Positions 1 to 4,128 of a stretch of DNA of 9,497 bases are shown piece after piece (within the stretch, counting starts at the first letter, position 1; every line of letters begins with the position of its first letter). The position numbers and the translations under genes were made by a program. Where the stretch lies: contig PWHN01000023.1 in NCBI GenBank assembly GCA_003554945.1, forward strand, positions 1 to 9,497, in the 5' to 3' direction. The notes below the pieces were generated by a model that saw only the letters and a program-made list of their open reading frames with translations, was not told the DNA's origin and made no database searches. Source of the stretch: a bacterium (lineage in GTDB: Bacteria; T1Sed10-126).

Positions 1-112
1 ATATCTTATTTTCTCATTCTCATCCCGCCTCCAGCGGGACTCCGAGGTATGTATTCTTCAAAACAGGCCCCTCCAGGGCCTTGAAGAATACATAAATCCG
101 AAAATAAGACAT
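1..112 (+). repeat. Structured three-way-junction element, copy 1 (left edge may be cut by the window)
   Basis: Seen in sequence: outer helix P1 pairs 4-13 with 100-109, and probably 1-2 with 111-112. Hairpin P2 pairs 23-28 with 34-39 and has the loop CTCCA. Long hairpin P3 pairs 48-61 with 81-94 (14 perfect pairs), has a four-base bulge AACA (62-65), an inner stem 66-70/76-80 and a second CTCCA loop (71-75). Unpaired joining segments are TCATTCTC (14-21), TCCGAGG (41-47) and AATCC (95-99). The same layout and joining segments recur in inverted orientation at 184-321 with different stem sequences. Strand is given for the orientation in which TCATTCTC reads 5' to 3'; the transcribed sense is unknown. 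P1 may continue upstream of base 1. I do not recognise a described riboswitch, ribozyme or REP family. It could be a structured RNA or a non-autonomous mobile element. Confidence 0.8.
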
Positions 113-136
113 GACCTATCTTTCTCTATGCGTTTA

Positions 137-176
137 TTTTTGATCAAGTAGGGATTGGGTCCTACTTTGTTAAAAA
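137..176. other. Isolated imperfect hairpin between the two structured elements
   Basis: Bases 137-152 pair with 161-176 around an 8-base loop (153-160). There are seven perfect pairs next to the loop (146-152/161-167), one mismatch (145/168), then two wobble pairs and five A-T pairs. The T-run lies on the 5' arm and the A-run on the 3' arm, the reverse of an intrinsic terminator. On the plus strand the two imperfect positions (142/171, 144/169) are G-U pairs; on the minus strand they would be A-C mismatches. This weakly favours a plus-strand transcript. No function is assigned. Confidence 0.5.
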
Positions 177-183
177 AACAGTA

Positions 184-321
184 GTTCTGAGGACCGATGT
201 GTTTCTGACGGATTTATAATGACCTCAAACCCCAGGATGGGGTTGTTTTGAGGTCTTTATACCTCGGAAGTGGCCTGGAGGGCCACGAGAATGATGTCAG
301 AAATATATCGGTTCTCAGAAC
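184..321 (-). repeat. Structured three-way-junction element, copy 2, inverted, just upstream of rbfA
   Basis: Seen in sequence: outer helix P1 pairs 184-198 with 307-321 (15 pairs, one a plus-strand G-U at 192/313). A 3x3 internal loop follows, then 202-209 pairs with 296-303. P2 pairs 270-275 with 281-286; its loop reads CTCCA on the minus strand. P3 pairs 215-219 with 257-261 and 221-228 with 248-255. It has the bulge AACA (minus-strand reading of 244-247), an inner stem 229-233/239-243 and a five-base loop. Minus-strand joining segments TCATTCTC (294-287), TCCGAGG (268-262) and AATCC (214-210) are identical to copy 1, while most stem bases differ. The element ends 23 bases before the rbfA ribosome binding site, so if transcribed it would sit in that mRNA's leader. 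The P3 hairpin (221-255) resembles a terminator but has only a weak T tract after it. Confidence 0.8.
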
Positions 322-356
322 GGTGAAACCGCAAAACTTTAGCAGGAGGTATAATC

Positions 357-737
357 GTGGGTCATCGTCAAAAACGGAAGATTGAGTCGGATTTGATAGA
401 AGTAATAAGCAGACTTATTAGAAGCGAGCTTCCTGATGACCATCAGCTGGAGCTGCTTTCTGTTACCAGGGTTGATATCACCCCAGACATGCGTCAGGCT
501 ACGGTTTATGTAAGTCATATCAAAAAAGATGAGAAACTGCGGGAGGGAAGCTTAAAGCTACTTCGCCGGTATGAGAAGGAAATTCGCGCAGGAATTACCA
601 AAGCACTGCCCCTTAAATATATACCAAAGCTGCGATTTCGTGAGGACACATCGATAAAAGAAGCACAGAAAATCAATAAAATAATGAGTGAATTGAAGGC
701 CGAACGCGATGCAAGACAAACTGACTCAGAAACTTGA
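357..737 (+). CDS. rbfA: Ribosome-binding factor A (30S maturation)
   Basis: RbfA binds the free 30S subunit and helps mature the 5' end of 16S rRNA, a step most needed in the cold. The 126-residue protein is of usual length. It matches the single KH-like domain of the family: an N-terminal basic helix (GHRQKRKIESDLIEVISRLI), a central strand segment VTRVDITPDMRQATVYVS (about 36-53), and the C-terminal signature LRFREDTSIKEAQKINKIM (about 92-110). The tail after 112 is charged and likely flexible. Translation starts at GTG 357, chosen because AGGAGG (344-349) lies seven bases upstream. The last 29 bases overlap nrnA, implying co-translation. In most bacteria infB lies directly upstream; here the preceding 356 bases are non-coding and structured, so rbfA may have its own leader or promoter, though I see no convincing -35/-10 pair. 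Identification rests on recalled family motifs. Confidence 0.95.
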   Translation: MGHRQKRKIESDLIEVISRLIRSELPDDHQLELLSVTRVDITPDMRQATVYVSHIKKDEKLREGSLKLLRRYEKEIRAGITKALPLKYIPKLRFREDTSIKEAQKINKIMSELKAERDARQTDSET

Positions 738-1689
738 ATCTTTTAAAAAAACTATAAACACAAGCGAATCAATTGTCATTACCGGTCATGAACGTCCCGA
801 TGGGGACTGTGTGGGTTCTCAATTTGCACTTCACCGCCTGCTGACCGAACTGGGCAAAGAGGTTGCAATAGTTAACCCCGACCCGCCCCCTGGCGTTTTT
901 GACTTTTTAACCGAAAAGCTTGATTTTAGAACTTCTCCCCCTCAACATTCACCGGATCTCGCGCTCATAATTGACTGCGGCAACCTCGAAAGGACAGGTT
1001 CTCTGTCCGGTTATCTGCAGTCCGCAGATCGCCTGGTTGTTATGGATCACCACCGCCATAATTCTATCGAGGCTGATTTGCGCCTTGTTACTACTGAAGT
1101 TTCCAGCGTTGGTGAACTGGTATATTATCTCTATGAAAGCTTTTCTTGCCCTCTTTCGGCTGATGTTGCCGAGGCCCTGTATGCCAGTATGCTTACGGAT
1201 ACCGGTTGTTTTCGACATGCTAATACCACTGCTGGAACTCATCGTGTTGTTGCGGATCTGATTGAAACCGGGGGGCTTCAGCCATACCGTATCTACAGTC
1301 AGATCTATGAGAGAGAGCGTCTTGAGTCAGTCTTGTTGCTGGGAGAGGTCCTTACTAACCTGAAGCGTCGTGATGGGGTTGTCTACAGCGAAGTTCCTCA
1401 CGCGCTTTTTGATGCCACAGGGACATCCGAGGAGGATTTGAAAGAGGTTATAAATTATCTCCGCCAGGTCGAAGACAGTAAAGTGGCCCTTCTATTTTGT
1501 GAACGTAAGGGTGGTGAAATCAAGGTTAGTTTTCGTTCAAAAACTGAGCTTGATCTATTACCTGTTGTCAGCAGTTTTGGGGGTGGAGGCCACTCCGGTG
1601 CCGCCGGTGCCACCCTTCACGGTAATATTTCAGAAGTACGTGAAACGGTTCTTGAGGCCGTTATAGAAGAACTGAAGAAAAGTGAGTAA
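709..1689 (+). CDS. nrnA: DHH/DHHA1 phosphoesterase, NrnA-type nanoRNase / pAp phosphatase
   Basis: Family members degrade 2-5-nt RNAs to mononucleotides and often dephosphorylate pAp; some also hydrolyse linear cyclic-dinucleotide products. The protein is cytosolic, with 326 residues (usual length 310-340). All expected metal-binding motifs are visible: HERPDGDCVGS (27-37), D89 in LIIDCGN, the name-giving DHH at 113-115, and D164 in TDTG. The DHHA1 substrate-binding domain ends with GGGGH (291-295) followed by AAG (298-300). Start ATG 709 has GAAGG (695-699) nine bases upstream, inside the rbfA reading frame. The gene overlaps rbfA by 29 bases and truB by 8. The rbfA-nrnA-truB order is common in bacteria and supports the call. 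It fits beside pnp because it removes the short RNAs that processive exonucleases leave. The preference between nanoRNA, pAp and pGpG cannot be read from the sequence. Confidence 0.93.
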   Translation: MQDKLTQKLESFKKTINTSESIVITGHERPDGDCVGSQFALHRLLTELGKEVAIVNPDPPPGVFDFLTEKLDFRTSPPQHSPDLALIIDCGNLERTGSLSGYLQSADRLVVMDHHRHNSIEADLRLVTTEVSSVGELVYYLYESFSCPLSADVAEALYASMLTDTGCFRHANTTAGTHRVVADLIETGGLQPYRIYSQIYERERLESVLLLGEVLTNLKRRDGVVYSEVPHALFDATGTSEEDLKEVINYLRQVEDSKVALLFCERKGGEIKVSFRSKTELDLLPVVSSFGGGGHSGAAGATLHGNISEVRETVLEAVIEELKKSE

Positions 1690-2581
1690 AAAATTTGAAG
1701 CCGCTGTGTTGCCTGTTGATAAACCGGCCGGTATTACCAGCCGGGAGGTTGTGGACCAGGTCAGGGATTACTACGGTGGCTTAAAAGCCGGCCACGGTGG
1801 AACGCTGGATCGTCTGGCAACCGGGGTCTTACCGGTGTTTCTTGGACGTGCAACGCCGTTAATCAACTATTTTCAAAAACGACCTAAAACCTACCGGGTT
1901 AAAATCAGGTTTGATCTCGTTTCGGAGACACTTGACCTGGACGGTAATACACGTGCAGTTGATACCGGTTTAACTACAAAAGATGAGTTTCAAGAAATCC
2001 TTTATAAATTTAGCGGGAAAATTAGCCAGCGTCCGCCCCGTTACTCGGCGCTGAAAATAGGTGGTCGGCGTGCTTCTGATCTTGCGCGCGCCGGCGAAAA
2101 GGTCGAACTTAATTCCCGGGAAGTTGAAGTTTGCGACCTCAGACTGACTGATTTTAGTTTTCCTTCTGTCAGTCTTGAGTTGACCTGTAAGCAGGGTTTC
2201 TATGTCCGTGCTCTGGCTCGTGACCTGGGACACGAGCTGGGGACTGAAGGTGGCGTGGTGGCCGAATTAATTCGAGTCAAATATGGATCTTATAACCGTG
2301 AAGATTGTGTACGGCTTGAAAATAAAGAGAGCTGGAATAGTTCTGTTTGTTTGCCCGCGTCTGCAGTTGATCATTTTCCGGTCCTAAAAGTGACTTCTGA
2401 ACAGTTGCGTCGTGTAAGTCACGGTGGGCAAATAGTGCGAAAATCTTCTCCCGATCAAAATTATGCCCTCGTTCTTAACGACAAAAAACAACTTGTTGCC
2501 GTTATGCTGGCTGATCTCCGTAACGGCGAGTCTGTCTGGCAGCCTGAGCGGGTGTTAGCACCGGAACAATGCAATTTATAA
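1682..2581 (+). CDS. truB: tRNA pseudouridine-55 synthase
   Basis: TruB converts U55 in the T-loop of most elongator tRNAs to pseudouridine and also acts as a tRNA chaperone. Of 299 residues, the N-terminal two-thirds is the catalytic fold. It begins with LPVDKPAGITS (10-20), and the catalytic loop GHGGTLDRLATGVL (37-50) contains the nucleophile D43. KTYRV (69-73) carries the base-stacking tyrosine, Y71. RPPRYSALKIGGRRA and KQGFYVRALARDLG are further family blocks. The C-terminal part looks like the small PUA-type domain. Several usually strict positions differ: Gly instead of Thr (39), Arg instead of Pro after the catalytic Asp (44), and SETLDLDG where TDTxDxxG is usual. The catalytic Asp, Tyr and Arg remain, so activity is likely. 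The start is GTG 1682, overlapping the nrnA stop by 8 bases, with only a weak purine-rich stretch upstream; translation is probably coupled. It overlaps ribF by 13 bases. Confidence 0.94.
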   Translation: MSKKFEAAVLPVDKPAGITSREVVDQVRDYYGGLKAGHGGTLDRLATGVLPVFLGRATPLINYFQKRPKTYRVKIRFDLVSETLDLDGNTRAVDTGLTTKDEFQEILYKFSGKISQRPPRYSALKIGGRRASDLARAGEKVELNSREVEVCDLRLTDFSFPSVSLELTCKQGFYVRALARDLGHELGTEGGVVAELIRVKYGSYNREDCVRLENKESWNSSVCLPASAVDHFPVLKVTSEQLRRVSHGGQIVRKSSPDQNYALVLNDKKQLVAVMLADLRNGESVWQPERVLAPEQCNL

Positions 2582-3507
2582 ATAGTCAGCCCGCCAATGA
2601 TCTGGACCGTGTAGTTGCCCTTGGAACATTTGACGGTCTACACCGCGGCCATCAGACCCTGCTCAGACTTGCTCTTAAGACTGCCGATGAACTTCAGGTT
2701 ATACCGGCTGTACTTACTTTTGATCCTGAACCGGAGACATTTTTTTGCAATGTTGCCCCCGCGCAAAGGCGTTTATTGACTAAACGCGATAAAATACGTA
2801 TCATTAATCGTTTGGGATTTGATGAATGCTATTTTCTTCGTTTTGATCAGGAATTGGCAGACATGTCTCCTGAGGCGTTTTTTCATAATATTTTATTGGA
2901 ACGCTTGAACGCCCAGGGACTGGTAGTTGGTTTTGATTACCAGTTTGGCCGGAAAAGACAAGGCGATACGACACGCTTGCAGGAACTGGCGTCGTCTGCC
3001 GGTCTTGATTTTCGCACCTGCAGCCCGATCAAGCACGAGGGGAGAACAATTAGCAGTTCCTGGATTAGAAGTTTGATCGAGGCGGGGCGGGTGGAAAAGG
3101 CGCGAGAACTCTTAACGCGTCCCTACACGGTTTTTGAAACGGTTCAGAGCGGCAAGAAGATAGGAAACCGGATTGGTTTTCCAACCGTTAACTTCAGACT
3201 GCTAAATACAATTCACCCCCGCTTTGGGATATATATTGTCCGTCTGGGAACTAACGAACGCCAGCCGGCAGTAGCTAATTTTGGTGTTGCTCCTACTCTT
3301 AAGAGTATAGAAGAGCCGCTACTGGAAGTACATCAACTTACCGGCAAACCAGATTTGATGGTTGGCGATCAAACACACGTATACTTTGAAAAATTTCTGC
3401 GGCCTGAAACAGATTTTGAAAGTCGCGAGGAACTTGTAAAGGCAATAGATAAAGATGTCCAGCAGGCAAAAAAATATTTTGAGAAGCAACCAGCAAATAA
3501 ATGTTAG
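2569..3507 (+). CDS. ribF: Bifunctional riboflavin kinase / FAD synthetase
   Basis: RibF phosphorylates riboflavin to FMN and adenylylates FMN to FAD in the cytosol. Of 312 residues (typical length), the first half is the nucleotidyltransferase domain, with GTFDGLHRGH at 19-28 (the GxFDGxHxGH ATP-binding signature). It continues with VVGFDYQFGRKRQGD (119-133) and the SSSWIR block (162-167), equivalent to the family's ISSTxIR. The second half (about 184-300) is the riboflavin kinase barrel, with GNRIGFPTVN at 199-208. Both activities therefore look intact. The ATG at 2569 lies inside truB (13-base overlap) and no clear ribosome binding site is visible, so re-initiation after truB is likely. 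The gene ends the first overlapping group, and a terminator hairpin starts six bases after the stop codon. The truB-ribF-rpsO order is widespread. No riboswitch is associated with it. Confidence 0.95.
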   Translation: MQFINSQPANDLDRVVALGTFDGLHRGHQTLLRLALKTADELQVIPAVLTFDPEPETFFCNVAPAQRRLLTKRDKIRIINRLGFDECYFLRFDQELADMSPEAFFHNILLERLNAQGLVVGFDYQFGRKRQGDTTRLQELASSAGLDFRTCSPIKHEGRTISSSWIRSLIEAGRVEKARELLTRPYTVFETVQSGKKIGNRIGFPTVNFRLLNTIHPRFGIYIVRLGTNERQPAVANFGVAPTLKSIEEPLLEVHQLTGKPDLMVGDQTHVYFEKFLRPETDFESREELVKAIDKDVQQAKKYFEKQPANKC

Positions 3508-3512
3508 AGCTT

Positions 3513-3542
3513 AGTCACAGTCGAAGATGTGACTGTATTTTT
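3513..3542 (+). terminator. Intrinsic terminator after ribF
   Basis: A perfect 7-bp stem AGTCACA/TGTGACT (3513-3519 with 3528-3534) with an 8-base loop is followed after three bases by TTTTT (3538-3542). It lies directly behind the ribF stop codon and would end the rbfA-ribF transcript. The 5' arm is also complementary to 3753-3759, so an alternative long-range pairing exists. Confidence 0.7.
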
Positions 3543-3557
3543 ATCCGTTTTTCGGTT

Positions 3558-3650
3558 GTCATTCCCGCGTAAGCGGGAATCCAGTGGCGTTGAATTTCTA
3601 ACGGTCGAAGGTCAAAGTCACTGGATTGCCCAATCAAGTTGGGCAATGAC
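3558..3650. repeat. MITE-like palindromic element with two hairpin arms
   Basis: The element starts with GTCATT and ends with its complement AATGAC. The left arm is a perfect 8-bp hairpin, ATTCCCGC/GCGGGAAT (3561-3568 with 3573-3580, loop GTAA). The right arm is a perfect 9-bp hairpin, ATTGCCCAA/TTGGGCAAT (3625-3633 with 3639-3647, loop TCAAG). Inside these, AATCCAGTG (3578-3586) and CACTGGATT (3619-3627) form a 9-bp inverted repeat. GTCATTCCCGC...GCGGGAATCCAG is an intergenic repeat type that I know to be common in many bacterial genomes, where copies occur between genes as non-autonomous elements. No transposase is present here. Confidence 0.75.
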
Positions 3651-3727
3651 GATCTTAGGTTCTGAATTGCTCGGTTGATCCCCGGCGCCGGCTCAAGTCC
3701 AGACACGATGGTCTATGGGCAATGACG
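3651..3727. repeat. Degenerate repeat remnant after the MITE-like element
   Basis: The 12-base string TGGGCAATGACG that ends the neighbouring element (3640-3651) recurs at 3716-3727 in the same orientation. Between them is the perfect 10-bp palindrome CCGGCGCCGG (3682-3691), GC-rich compared with its surroundings. This looks like a second, decayed or variant copy of a related intergenic repeat. The remainder up to the rpsO ribosome binding site (3728-3790) shows no gene and no convincing promoter. Confidence 0.45.
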
Positions 3728-3802
3728 GCAGGGGACAACCCGAAAATTCAATTGTGACTAAGCAATAGTAGAGTTTTCACCATAAGTGAAGGAGGTAGGA
3801 AA

Positions 3803-4066
3803 ATGAGTAGTCTTAAAACTGAACGCGAAGATCTCATTGAGGAGTTTCGGCTTAGTAATAAAGACACCGGGTCTCCCGAAGTTCAAATCATTCGGATGAC
3901 CGAACGAATTGAACAGCTAACCGAGCACATGAAGAGTCAACCGAAAGACTACGCTGCGCGGCGTGGCCTTATCGATCTGGTTGAGAAGCGGAAAAAGAAC
4001 CTTAAGTATCTTCGCAACAACGCGCCCGAACGTTACGAGAAAATTGTAAAAGAATTGGATCTGTAA
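3803..4066 (+). CDS. rpsO: 30S ribosomal protein S15
   Basis: S15 binds the three-way junction of 16S rRNA helices 20-22 early in 30S assembly and forms a bridge to the 50S subunit. At 87 residues it is near the usual 88-89. The family hallmark DTGSPEVQIIRMTERIEQLT covers about 21-40. The basic helix segment RRGLIDLVEKRKKNLKYL (about 54-71) and the ending ERYEKIVKELDL are typical, except that the common terminal Arg residues are missing. ATG 3803 has a strong GGAGGT (3791-3796) six bases upstream. The rpsO-pnp order is near universal. The gene is separated from ribF by a terminator and a repeat-filled spacer, so it must be transcribed from its own promoter or by read-through. S15 represses its own mRNA in several bacteria, but no mimic of the rRNA site is obvious in this leader. 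Confidence 0.97.
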   Translation: MSSLKTEREDLIEEFRLSNKDTGSPEVQIIRMTERIEQLTEHMKSQPKDYAARRGLIDLVEKRKKNLKYLRNNAPERYEKIVKELDL

Positions 4067-4128
4067 GTTTCGTTGACTGTAATTAATTTTAGTAAGGTTA
4101 GGTAATTTTTAGGAGGTTAGTATAAATA

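Noticed and set aside
137-176. Hairpin as a bidirectional terminator
   Set aside because: The T-run is on the 5' arm and the A-run on the 3' arm on the plus strand, and neither strand has a T tract after the stem.
215-220. Perfect TATAAT as a possible -10 box for rbfA
   Set aside because: No acceptable -35 lies 16-18 bases upstream (the bases there read GACCGA). The hexamer falls in the P3 base and junction of the structured element, where its left half is constrained by pairing.
1-321. CRISPR array or integron attC sites as explanation for the repeats
   Set aside because: Only two copies exist, in opposite orientation, with no spacer periodicity, no cas or integrase gene, and no attC core GTTRRRY/RYYYAAC pair.
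350-355. Second TATAAT directly before the rbfA GTG
   Set aside because: It overlaps the end of the ribosome binding site and has no -35 partner; chance occurrence next to the start codon is more likely.
3515-3706. Minus-strand open frame across the ribF-rpsO spacer
   Set aside because: It is made of the hairpin repeats themselves; translations of such repeats are common annotation artefacts and there is no ribosome binding site support.
4073-4104. TTGACT followed by TA-rich hexamers as a pnp promoter
   Set aside because: The best -10-like hexamers give spacings of 14 or 20 bases, so neither makes a good promoter.
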